Made by a program: the position numbers and the translations under genes. The notes under the pieces were generated by a model, which made no database searches, had not been told where the DNA came from, and saw nothing but the letters and a program-made list of their open reading frames with translations. A stretch of DNA of 64,000 nucleotides from assembly GCF_036194065.1 (NCBI RefSeq), contig NZ_CP108095.1, forward strand, positions 1,736,001 through 1,800,000, in the 5' to 3' direction. How positions within the stretch are numbered: the first letter of the stretch is position 1; each line of letters begins with the position of its first letter. The stretch is from Streptomyces sp. NBC_00239 (GTDB lineage Bacteria > Actinomycetota > Actinomycetes > Streptomycetales > Streptomycetaceae). Positions 1-7,168 of the stretch are shown here, piece by piece.

Positions 1-133
1 GAGATCTACTCAGTCGCTGTGAAGCGTCGCTGAGTAAGCTCTCGGGTTGGCAATAGGCGTGCGTAAGTGCCTCTATATATTTCTCCCAAGAAACGCCGGA
101 TCTCTGCGCTCTGTAGATATGAATGAACACGTA

Positions 134-150
134 AACGGGTTTGACCCGTT
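134..150. promoter_or_regulatory. short inverted repeat, possible operator
   Basis: AACGGGT, spacer TTG, ACCCGTT: perfect 7-bp arms about 25 bases before the GTG of the first small ORF. It could be an operator or a small hairpin of the mobile-element remnant. No partner protein is visible in the window. Confidence 0.3.
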
Positions 151-174
151 CACTCAGGTGATGACTCGAAGGCC

Positions 175-573
175 GTGGCCGGGGAGCTCGATTGCACACC
201 TATCCGAACCAAGAAGGTGAGCAGGCAGCGCACCGAGCCACAGTACCGTGAGTGGGACGAAGATGTTTGGGATAGCGAAGACTTCCGGAGTAAGTACGAG
301 TCTCTTTGCGAGAGCCTCGCGGAGACCAATCGAGCATGTGAAACGCGACGCGCCGGTTTGCGGGAAGCCATTTCGTGGCTGACTGCGCTGGAGGACGCTC
401 TTGGTGCAGCCCGCGAGGTCGCGGACCCTAAGCACCAGCACAAGAGCAGCTACTGGACACGCGCTTTGTTCAACCCCAGGCCCAGCTATTTCACTTCCAT
501 CCTCCCAGTTACTCGTTCTGGACTGGTTGGTTTGGAGAGCATTTCAGGAGAGACCTACGAAGCGTTCCGATGA
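175..573 (+). CDS. hypothetical protein in integrated-element remnant
   Basis: Possible 132-residue protein that I do not recognise. It is acidic and helical-looking in the first half, with alternating charged residues and a stretch around residues 40-80 that could form a coiled coil. The end is more neutral. The GTG start has only a weak upstream AAGG and may be wrong. Its TGA overlaps the ATG of the integrase stub (ATGA), as in coupled genes. The base composition is visibly less GC-rich than the rest of the window, which fits acquired DNA. An antisense frame is also open here, so the gene itself is uncertain. Confidence 0.4.
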   Translation: MAGELDCTPIRTKKVSRQRTEPQYREWDEDVWDSEDFRSKYESLCESLAETNRACETRRAGLREAISWLTALEDALGAAREVADPKHQHKSSYWTRALFNPRPSYFTSILPVTRSGLVGLESISGETYEAFR

Positions 574-794
574 CCACCCGGCTCATGGCCGAGGCCGGTG
601 TTCGCAAGGTGCGCCTCTACGACGCTCGCCACGCGTGTCTCTCCTGGATGTCCAACAACGGCGTGCCTGACACCGTGGTTTCCGCGTGGGCGGGCCACAG
701 CGATCTGTCCTTCACCAAGCGGGTCTACGTGCACCCCGACCCGCAGAGCCTCAAGGCCGTTTCGGACAAGCTTGGGGAGCTGCTCTCCGGCTGA
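570..794 (+). pseudogene. C-terminal remnant of tyrosine recombinase (phage/ICE integrase)
   Basis: 74 residues matching only the C-terminal end of the catalytic domain of actinobacterial tyrosine integrases. Visible are the Y-D-A-R-H box with its arginine (residues 17-21), the G-H-S motif (42-44) and the active-site tyrosine in R-V-Y-V-H (about 51-55). Family members are usually 350-450 residues, so the N-terminal arm-binding and core-binding domains and the first catalytic arginine are missing. It lies on the 3' side of a tRNA-Pro gene, the usual att position for such elements, so I read it as the relic of a decayed integrative element. It overlaps the upstream ORF by ATGA and cannot be an active recombinase alone. 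Confidence 0.8.
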
Positions 795-852
795 GGAAGA
801 TCTACCAGGTCTGTGACGAAATGTGACACGACCGCCCCAGAGAACATACAGA

Positions 853-882
853 AGCCCTGCCTCACCGAAGTGAGACAGGGCT
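853..882. terminator. hairpin between integrase remnant and tRNA-Pro
   Basis: Outer arms AGCCCTG/CAGGGCT and inner arms CTCAC/GTGAG, one C-A mismatch between them, CGAA loop. It sits 30 bases beyond the 3' end of the leftward tRNA-Pro gene and 60 bases after the integrase stub, so it can terminate either transcript. Confidence 0.6.
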
Positions 883-912
883 CTGATCTGCGACTACGAG
901 GCGAACCTCTAG

Positions 913-986
<74 letters not shown>

Positions 987-1080
987 ATGCCCGTTGACCT
1001 GGGGTTTCCCCCGGGTTGAACGCGCAGGAGAACGATACCGCACTTCTCGGGGTGCTTGCGCGCGCCTTTCCGGACGGGGG

Positions 1081-1111
1081 TTGACCTCAAGCTTGCTTGA
1101 GGTTGCACGCT
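1081..1111 (+). promoter_or_regulatory. SoxR/MerR-type promoter with 20-bp palindromic operator
   Basis: TTGACC (1081-1086) and CACGCT (1106-1111) are separated by 19 bases, the over-long spacing typical of MerR-family promoters. The spacer is filled by the palindrome ACCTCAAGC-TT-GCTTGAGGT (1084-1103), nearly the same as the classical SoxR box half site CCTCAAG. The expected start point, about seven bases after the -10, falls on the A of the ATG at 1118, so the mRNA may be leaderless. No soxR gene is in the window. Confidence 0.65.
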
Positions 1112-1117
1112 GGGGGC

Positions 1118-1819
1118 ATGACGCAGACGACAGCGCACGCGACGTACGGTTACCAGGACCTCGGGCCGCTCATGGGGCTGATGACCGGGGACGAGAAGCA
1201 CGGGCCCGCCGCCACCTCCACCCTCGACGTGCTGTGGGTGCTCTACGACCGGGTGCTGCGCGTGGGCCCCGGATCGGCGGACGCGCCCGGGCGGGACCGT
1301 TTCCTGCTGTCCAAGGGACACGGCCCGATGGCCTACTACGCCGTCCTCGCCGCCAAGGGGTTCTTCCCCGTGGAGTGGCTGGAGACCTTCGGCGGTTACG
1401 ACTCGCCGCTCGGCCACCACCCGGACCGGCTGCTCGTCCCCGGTGTCGAGATCGGCAGCGGATCCCTCGGGCACGGGCTGCCGCTCGCCGTCGGGAGTGC
1501 GCTCGGGCTGCGGGCCCAGGGGCTGACCGACCCCGCCGTGTGGGTGCTCATCGGCGACGCCGAGCTCGACGAGGGCAGCAACCACGAGGCCCTCGCCTAC
1601 GCGGGGGCGGCCGGTCTGGACCGCCTGCACACCGTGGTGATCGACAACGACTCCACCACCCACGGCTGGCGCGGCGGCATCGCCTCCCGCTTCGAGGCGG
1701 CCGGCTGGTCCGCCGCGACCGTGGACGGCCGGGACCACGAGGCGCTCCTCGCCGCCTTCACCGCACCCCACCCGGGCCGCCCGCACGCGGTGGTCGCCCG
1801 GGTGGAGAAGAAGCGCTGA
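1118..1819 (+). CDS. transketolase, N-terminal (TPP-binding) subunit
   Basis: 233-residue thiamine-diphosphate-binding half of a split transketolase, which with the next gene would move two-carbon ketol units between sugar phosphates in the cytosol. Visible are S-K-G-H-G-P (65-70), G-S-L-G-H-G-L-P-L-A (115-124) and the TPP/metal motif G-D-A-E-L-D-E-G-S-N (146-155). The length is a little short for stand-alone N subunits (about 270). ATG 1118 is preferred because the SoxR-type promoter upstream places +1 on it and there is no good Shine-Dalgarno. An in-frame start at 1097 would lie inside the operator. The partner half starts 100 bases downstream. The exact substrate is not visible. Confidence 0.85.
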   Translation: MTQTTAHATYGYQDLGPLMGLMTGDEKHGPAATSTLDVLWVLYDRVLRVGPGSADAPGRDRFLLSKGHGPMAYYAVLAAKGFFPVEWLETFGGYDSPLGHHPDRLLVPGVEIGSGSLGHGLPLAVGSALGLRAQGLTDPAVWVLIGDAELDEGSNHEALAYAGAAGLDRLHTVVIDNDSTTHGWRGGIASRFEAAGWSAATVDGRDHEALLAAFTAPHPGRPHAVVARVEKKR

Positions 1820-1837
1820 CCACACCCTCGCCGAGCA

Positions 1838-1915
1838 GGCGATCCGATCAGACCGACCAATCAACCAACCAACCGATCGATCCAACCGATCAAGCGAACG
1901 AACAAAAGGGGCGGA
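1838..1915 (+). repeat. CAAC/GATC low-complexity spacer
   Basis: The gap between the two transketolase halves consists largely of short CCAAC, GATC and GAAC words, poorer in G/C than its surroundings. It ends in AGGGGCGG just before the ATG at 1920. There is no ORF or hairpin, and it looks like a slippage-expanded, probably unstructured spacer. Confidence 0.5.
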
Positions 1916-1919
1916 CGAC

Positions 1920-2825
1920 ATGGACACGATGCGTGAGAGGTTCGTCGCGGTGACCTCGCGACTGCTGGACGAGGACCCCCGGCTGGCGCTGGCACTGGCC
2001 GAGATCAGCATGGACGGCTTCCGGCCCGTACAGGACCGCCACCCGGACCGGGTGATCAATGTCGGCATCCGCGAGCAACTGCTCCTCGGGGTCGGCGGCG
2101 GACTGGCCCTCGCCGGGCTGCGGCCCGTCCTGCACACCTTCGCGAGTTTCCTGGTCGAGCGGCCGTTCGAGCAGGTCAAGCTGGACTTCGGGCACCAGGG
2201 CGTCGGGGGCGTCCTGGTCAGCGCGAGCGCCTCGTACGACTGGCCGGCGGGCGGGTTCACGCACATGTCCCCCGGTGACGTGGCGCTCCTCGACACGCTC
2301 GACGGCTGGACCGTGCACGTGCCCGGGCACCCCGACGAGGCCGAGGCGCTGCTGCGGCACGCGTACGCCGCCGGCGACGACAAGGTCTACGTACGGCTCT
2401 CGCAGCAGTCGAACCGGGCCGCGCAGCCCGTGGACGGGCTGCGGTTCACGACCGTGCGGGAGGGGCGCGCCGGCGTGGTCGTGGCCGTCGGACCGCTCCT
2501 CGACCACGTGCTCGCCGCGACCGAGGGGCTCGACGTGAGCGTGCTGTACGCGAGCACCGTGCGGCCCTTCGACGACGCGGCGCTGCGCGCGGCCGTGGCC
2601 CGGGGCACGGGCGCCGACGTCGTGCTGGTCGAGCCCTATCTCGCCGGGACCTCGACCCGGGCGGCCGCCGACGCGCTCGCACACGTCCCGCACCGGGTCC
2701 TGGGCCTCGGCGTGGGCCGCGCGGAGCTCCGCCGCTACGGCACCATCGCCGAGCACACGGCAGCGCACGGACTGGACCCGGCCGGCCTCCGCGACCGGAT
2801 CACCGCCTTCCTGCCGGGCGCCTAG
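1920..2825 (+). CDS. transketolase, C-terminal (pyrimidine-binding) subunit
   Basis: 301 residues, the usual size for the second half of a split transketolase. N-V-G-I-R-E-Q (47-53) carries the glutamate that activates the TPP aminopyrimidine in the partner's active site. The pyrimidine-binding domain (about 1-170) is followed by a transketolase C-terminal domain (about 185-295). The ATG is preceded by AGGGGCGG at good spacing. It should form a heterotetramer with the product of the preceding gene and share its redox-type promoter. It could instead serve a DXS-like or specialised ketol transfer; the sequence does not decide. Confidence 0.85.
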   Translation: MDTMRERFVAVTSRLLDEDPRLALALAEISMDGFRPVQDRHPDRVINVGIREQLLLGVGGGLALAGLRPVLHTFASFLVERPFEQVKLDFGHQGVGGVLVSASASYDWPAGGFTHMSPGDVALLDTLDGWTVHVPGHPDEAEALLRHAYAAGDDKVYVRLSQQSNRAAQPVDGLRFTTVREGRAGVVVAVGPLLDHVLAATEGLDVSVLYASTVRPFDDAALRAAVARGTGADVVLVEPYLAGTSTRAAADALAHVPHRVLGLGVGRAELRRYGTIAEHTAAHGLDPAGLRDRITAFLPGA

Positions 2826-2837
2826 CCGGTCACCGCC

Positions 2838-3458
2838 CTAGCCGGGCGGGGCCTGGCCGCGCGGGGCCTGCCCGGGCGGGGCCTGGTCGGGCTGGGTCCG
2901 GCCGGGCGGGGTGTGGGCCGTCCCGTCCTCCCGCCCGTGGATCACGTTCATCAGCTCGGCGGCCAGCTCCTTGATGGTGTCGAGGCCGGCGCGCCCCCAC
3001 CGCCGTGGTTCCAGGTCCACCGCGCACACCGTGCCCAGGACGAAGCCCTGCCGGTCGGTCAGCGGGGCGCCCAGGTAGGACCGCACCCCGCTCTCGTCCA
3101 CGACGGCGTTCGGCGCGAAGCGCGCGAAGTCCCGTACGTCCTCCAGCACCAGGGCACGGCGCCGCACCACCACGTGCGGGCAGTAGCCGTGGTCGCGGGC
3201 GAGCAGCCGGCCGGTGTACGCGCCGGCCGGGGCGTCGGGGCGGTGGTAGAGCCCGGCGAAGAACTGCCGGTCCTGGTCGATGAAGTTGACCGCCGCGTAC
3301 GGGGTGCGCGCGGTGTCGGCGATCCGGCGGGCGAAGGCGTCGAACTCGGCGTCGGCCCGCTCCCCCAGGCCCAGCGCGCGCAGCCGCTCGGCGCGCGCCG
3401 GCGCCTCCCGGTCCACCGGGGTGAGCAGCAGGTGCCCGGTCGATTCGTAGTAGGTCAT
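2838..3458 (-). CDS. GAF-domain protein, last gene of the conservon
   Basis: 206 residues with one GAF sensor domain (about 40-175), including a conserved F-I-D-Q-D-R-Q-F-F-A stretch and Y-L-G-A-P-L. The C-terminal tail is made of P-G-Q-A-P repeats. It has no catalytic output domain, so it probably binds a ligand or partner. Its ATG overlaps the cvnD stop (ATGA), showing translational coupling. GAF or P450 genes are known as extra members of some conservons. Role inferred: a sensory or accessory component of the Cvn G-protein-like complex. The ligand is unknown. Confidence 0.8.
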   Translation of the reverse strand: MTYYESTGHLLLTPVDREAPARAERLRALGLGERADAEFDAFARRIADTARTPYAAVNFIDQDRQFFAGLYHRPDAPAGAYTGRLLARDHGYCPHVVVRRRALVLEDVRDFARFAPNAVVDESGVRSYLGAPLTDRQGFVLGTVCAVDLEPRRWGRAGLDTIKELAAELMNVIHGREDGTAHTPPGRTQPDQAPPGQAPRGQAPPG

Positions 3459-4075
3459 GTCGGCGATACCCCCTGTTCGGAAACCGTTGCGGCCGCCAGC
3501 AGGTGGGCGACGAGGGCGGCCAGCGCCCTGGTGCCCGACGCCTGCTCCCGCGCGTCGCAGCGGACGACCGGCACCCCTGCCGGCAGCCCGACCGCGTCCC
3601 GCACCTCCTCGGCCGTGTAGCGGTGGCTGCCGTGGAACTCGTTGACGGCCACGATGAAGGCGATCCCCCGCTGCTCGAAGAAGTCGACGGCCGGAAAGCA
3701 GTCCTCGAGCCGTCTCGTGTCGGCGAGCACCACCGCGCCCAGCGCGCCCGCGCTCAGCTCCTCCCACAGGAACCAGAAGCGCTGCTGCCCCGGCGTCCCG
3801 AACAGGTAGAGCACGTGCCCGTTGTCGAGGGTGATCCGGCCGAAGTCGAGCGCGACGGTCGTCGACGTCTTCCCGTCGACGCCGGCCGTCGGGTGCTCGT
3901 CCGCCCCGAGCCCGCTCAGCAGCTCCTCCGTGCTGAGCGGCTCGATCTCGCTGACCGCTCCGACGAAGGTGGTCTTGCCCGCCCCGAAGCCGCCCGCCAC
4001 CAGGATCTTCAGGGTGGCGGGGAGGAGAGCGGGGAGGTCGGCGGCCGCGGTCTCACAGCCTTCGTCGCAGGCCAT
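3455..4075 (-). CDS. cvnD: CvnD-type small GTPase
   Basis: 206-residue Ras-like/MglA-type GTP-binding protein. The P-loop G-G-F-G-A-G-K-T is at 28-35 and the G3-like F-G-T-P-G-Q-Q at 92-98. The usual NKxD guanine-specificity motif appears as V-N-E-F near 145, as is normal in this family. It is the switch of the conservon multicomponent complex at the membrane, acting with the CvnA kinase-like protein and the CvnB and CvnC partners. It overlaps cvnC by 23 bases and the GAF gene by ATGA, so the block is one operon. Confidence 0.9.
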   Translation of the reverse strand: MACDEGCETAAADLPALLPATLKILVAGGFGAGKTTFVGAVSEIEPLSTEELLSGLGADEHPTAGVDGKTSTTVALDFGRITLDNGHVLYLFGTPGQQRFWFLWEELSAGALGAVVLADTRRLEDCFPAVDFFEQRGIAFIVAVNEFHGSHRYTAEEVRDAVGLPAGVPVVRCDAREQASGTRALAALVAHLLAAATVSEQGVSPT

Positions 4076-4451
4076 CGAGCACCGCCCGCAGAAGGGACTG
4101 GTCGTCGGCCGCGAGGCCGGGCCCGACCGGGAAGCGCGGGGCCAGTGCCCGTACCGCCCCGCAGTCCAGCAGGTCGCACAGCAGCACCTTGGTGACGACC
4201 GCGGGGAGCCGCAGCTGCGCGGCGATCTCCGCGACCGACACGTGGGCGGGGCCCGCGCACAGCCTCAGCGCGTGCGCGTGGTCCGGTCCGAGCGGCGCCT
4301 TCGGCCGCACCCCGGTGGCGGTCATCAGCGACAGCAGGTCCAGGACGGCGCTGGGCCGGGTCCGGCCGCCGCTCGCCGTGTACGGGCGCATCAGCCGCCC
4401 CGCCGAGTCGTCGAGCCAGGGCATGTCGTGCGCGGCGAGGTACGTCCGCAC
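4053..4451 (-). CDS. cvnC: CvnC-type DUF742 protein
   Basis: 132-residue DUF742 protein with a winged-helix-like core (about 60-125; V-S-V-A-E-I-A-A-Q-L-R-L-P then V-V-T-K-V-L-L). The family partners the GTPase in conservons; DNA binding is not established. R-L-M-R-P-Y-T near residue 20 is the typical family start. The GTG start lies three bases after the cvnB stop, and its 3' end overlaps cvnD. Confidence 0.88.
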   Translation of the reverse strand: MRTYLAAHDMPWLDDSAGRLMRPYTASGGRTRPSAVLDLLSLMTATGVRPKAPLGPDHAHALRLCAGPAHVSVAEIAAQLRLPAVVTKVLLCDLLDCGAVRALAPRFPVGPGLAADDQSLLRAVLDGLRRRL

Positions 4452-4453
4452 CG

Positions 4454-4882
4454 CTACGGCGCTCCGGGGGCGCCGGCCGGCTGCCGCGGCGGCGCCGCGA
4501 GGTACGGCCGTACGCTCTTGACCAGCATCGCCATCTCGTACCCGAGCACACCGGCGTCGGCCTCTCGGTCGGCGAGCACCGCGAGACAGGTCCCGGAGCC
4601 GGCGGCGGACACGAACACCAGCGCCGAGTCCAGTTCGACGACCACCTGCCGCACCTCCGCCCCGTCCGCGAACCGGGCTCCGGCGCTGCGGCCGAGCGAG
4701 TACAGCCCGCAGGCCAGGGCGGCCATGTGGTCCGCGCTGTCCGCGTCGAGGCCGTGCATGCAGGTGACGAGCCCGTCGGCGGTGAGCAGGACCGCGCTGC
4801 GGGTGTAGGGGACGCGCTGGACGAGGCCGCTCAACAGCCAGTCGAGATCGGACAGCTGACTGGTCGGCACTTCGCTGGCCAT
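4454..4882 (-). CDS. cvnB: CvnB-type roadblock/LC7 protein
   Basis: 142-residue roadblock/LC7 fold (about 10-110), the family that acts as GTPase-activating or regulatory partner of MglA-like GTPases. L-D-W-L-L and the D-G-L-V/S-A-D-H-M-A-A-L stretches are characteristic. The tail is rich in Ala, Pro and Gly. ATG 4882 has an AAGGAG about ten bases upstream. It is the second gene of the conservon, directly followed by cvnC. Confidence 0.9.
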   Translation of the reverse strand: MASEVPTSQLSDLDWLLSGLVQRVPYTRSAVLLTADGLVTCMHGLDADSADHMAALACGLYSLGRSAGARFADGAEVRQVVVELDSALVFVSAAGSGTCLAVLADREADAGVLGYEMAMLVKSVRPYLAAPPRQPAGAPGAP

Positions 4883-4973
4883 GGGGTTGTGCTCCTTGCC
4901 GGGGGTTCGCGTGCGGTTCGTTCGCGTGCGGTCGGTTGGCGTACGGGGGCTCGCCTGCGGGCGGGGCCGGGGG

Positions 4974-6779
4974 TCAGCTCCGGGGCTCGGACTCGGCCGC
5001 CTGCGCCAGTCCGAAGCCGCGCTGGAAGGCCGCCATCAGCCCGGGATCGTGCACCGGTGTCTCGGCGCCGGCGGCGCGGGCGGCCGGTGGTCCCTTCGGC
5101 TCCGGTACGGCGTGCTGCCGGACGGTGCGCCGGGGCAGCGGCGGCCGCTCCGGGTCCGCGGCGGGCGCGGTGCGGCGGGGCAGTGGTGCCCGCGGGTCCG
5201 CGACGGGCGCCGGCGGCCCGGCGGGCTGCGGCACCGCGGCCCACCCCGGCACCGCCCGCTGCTCCGCCGGGGCCACCCGTACGGGCGCGAGGAAGGACGC
5301 GGAGGTCACCGGGTTCCCGGCGCCCTCCGGTGCGCCCAGCGCCGTCCCGGCCGGGCTGCCCACCGAAGCGGGTGCCGAAGCCGGTGCCGGTGCCGGTACC
5401 TGTGCCCAAGCCGGTGCCCGTGCCGGTACGGATGCCGCTGCGGGCGCCGGTGCGGGCGCGGTTGCCGGTGCGGGCGCGGTTGCCGGTGCGGGTACGGGCG
5501 CGGTCGTCGGCGCGGGCGCGGGTACCCCTGCGGCTGCCGGGACGGGCCCGGCCTCCCCCGCCGAACCGGCGGCCCCGGCCTGTTCGGCCGGTTCGGCGCC
5601 CAGCAGTTCCTGCGGGAGGACGAGCACCGCCAGCACTCCCCCGTAGATGTTCGACTTCAGCTCGACCGCGATGCCGTGGCGCCGGGCCAGGGCCGAGACG
5701 ACGTACAGGCCGATCCGGCCGTCGTGCAGCAGCCGCCGCACGCTGACCTGGTCGGGGTCGCCGAGCAGCGCGTTCATACGGTGCTGTTCCTCGGACGGCA
5801 TGCCGAGTCCGCGGTCCTCGACCTCGATGGCGATGCCCGCGGTCACCCGTTCCGCGCGCAGCAGCACATCGGTGTCGGGGGCGGAGAACACCGTGGCGTT
5901 CTCGACGAGTTCGGCGAGCAGGTGGACGACGTCCGCGACGGCGTGGCCGCGTACGCTGCCGGCCGCCGGGGGCACCACCTTGACCCGCGTGTACTGCTCG
6001 ACCTCGGCGACCGAGGAGCGCAGCACCTCGCTGATGTCGATGGGCCGGGTCCACTGCCGGCGGGACGCGGCCCCGCCGAGCACGGCCAGGTTCTCCGCGT
6101 GCCGCCGGATCCGGGTGGCCAGGTGGTCCACGTGGAAGAGCTCTCTGAGCAGGTCGGGATCCTCGACGGTGTCCTCCAGCCCGTCGAGCAGCCGGATCTC
6201 CCGGTGCACCAGCGACTGCAGCCGGCGCGCGAGGTTCACGAAGACCTCCACCTTCTGCTCGCTGTCGCTGCGACCGCCCGGCACGGCACTGCGCCCGAGT
6301 ACGGCGTGCGCCTGCTCCCGGGCCAGCCGCAGCTCCTGCGACAGCAGGTCGAACTCGTCGCCGCCCCGGCCGGGCAGGACCGCCCGGCGCACCGGCAGCG
6401 GCTCACCCCGTTCGACCCGCTCGGCCGCGGCCCTGAACTCCTGCCGCCCCCGCGCACTGGACCGCCGCAGCGCCTCGCACCGTTCCTGTACGGTCCGCGC
6501 CCCGCGCTGCGCGCCGAGCACCGCCGCCCACAGGGCCGCACCGAACAGCAGCCCGCACCCGGTGAGCACCGGCCACAGCCGGGCGTCGGCGCGCGAACCG
6601 CCCAGCTGGAGGCTGAAGATCACCGCGGCCGCGCCGCTGAGCCCGGCGGCCAGCGTGGGCAGCACCGCGGCCCGGACCAGCTGGCCGCGGAGGCGGAGCC
6701 GGGGGCGGGAAGGAACGCGGCCGCGCCGCCCGCCTTCTCGGCGGTCGGCGCGCGCCGCGGGTGTGCGGAGTCCGGACAT
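4974..6779 (-). CDS. cvnA: CvnA-type sensor kinase-like protein
   Basis: 601-residue membrane protein of the nitrate/sulfonate-sensor-like CvnA family. Two hydrophobic segments (about 38-60 and 68-90) anchor it. A kinase-like region has the N-box L-L-A-E-L-V-E-N-A-T (288-297) and G1-box E-D-R-G-L-G-M (321-327). After about residue 400 comes a long disordered tail with an Ala/Pro/Val/Thr tract (DNA about 5360-5530, six-base periodicity), which probably varies by slippage. ATG 6779 is chosen because GAGGACGACG precedes it; upstream starts have no ribosome site. It is the first gene of the operon. Phosphotransfer activity of these proteins is unproven. Confidence 0.88.
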   Translation of the reverse strand: MSGLRTPAARADRREGGRRGRVPSRPRLRLRGQLVRAAVLPTLAAGLSGAAAVIFSLQLGGSRADARLWPVLTGCGLLFGAALWAAVLGAQRGARTVQERCEALRRSSARGRQEFRAAAERVERGEPLPVRRAVLPGRGGDEFDLLSQELRLAREQAHAVLGRSAVPGGRSDSEQKVEVFVNLARRLQSLVHREIRLLDGLEDTVEDPDLLRELFHVDHLATRIRRHAENLAVLGGAASRRQWTRPIDISEVLRSSVAEVEQYTRVKVVPPAAGSVRGHAVADVVHLLAELVENATVFSAPDTDVLLRAERVTAGIAIEVEDRGLGMPSEEQHRMNALLGDPDQVSVRRLLHDGRIGLYVVSALARRHGIAVELKSNIYGGVLAVLVLPQELLGAEPAEQAGAAGSAGEAGPVPAAAGVPAPAPTTAPVPAPATAPAPATAPAPAPAAASVPARAPAWAQVPAPAPASAPASVGSPAGTALGAPEGAGNPVTSASFLAPVRVAPAEQRAVPGWAAVPQPAGPPAPVADPRAPLPRRTAPAADPERPPLPRRTVRQHAVPEPKGPPAARAAGAETPVHDPGLMAAFQRGFGLAQAAESEPRS

Positions 6780-7015
6780 CGTCGTCCTCGGTACGTGGGT
6801 CGCGGGGCCGCGGGGGCCCAGCATTTGATCACCGGCTCCCCACGCTAGCCCGCACCCGCCGCCCCTGGAGGGCCTGTTCGGGCCCGCTTCCCGCTCCAGA
6901 AGGAGCGCTCGCACGACAGCCCGATTCCCCGCCGGAGCACTGCGCCCGTCCGGCGCGCGGGCGCGGGCCAGGCGCGGAACCGCGGGGCACGGGCAGGGAA
7001 CGGCCACGGGAGGGG

Positions 7016-7111
7016 CCGCACCACGGCCCGCACCACGGCCCGCACCACGGCCCGCACCACGGCCCGTACGACGGCCCGTACGACGGCCCGTACGACGGCC
7101 CGTACGACGAA
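7016..7111. repeat. eight 12-bp tandem repeats
   Basis: Four copies of CCGCACCACGGC (7016-7063), three of CCGTACGACGGC (7064-7099) and a last variant CCGTACGACGAA (7100-7111), in register. They run straight into the terminator hairpin that follows. The unit keeps the frame of a 4-residue peptide, but no gene uses it. Confidence 0.9.
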
Positions 7112-7139
7112 GGCCCGGGTCTCCCGACCCGGGCCTTCG
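7108..7139. terminator. strong hairpin terminator of the secreted protease gene
   Basis: 14-bp perfect arms (core AAGGCCCGGGTC/GACCCGGGCCTT, extended by CG/CG) around a TCCC loop, 30 bases beyond the stop of the leftward protease gene. Confidence 0.8.
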
Positions 7140-7168
7140 CCTCTGCCTCCGGCCCGCAGGCCGAGGGG

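Noticed and set aside
3459..3767. N-terminal extension of the GAF protein
   Set aside because: It lies within cvnD in another frame; the ATGA overlap fixes the start at 3458.
7016..7111. CRISPR-like array
   Set aside because: Units are contiguous without spacers and only 12 bp; no cas genes in the window.
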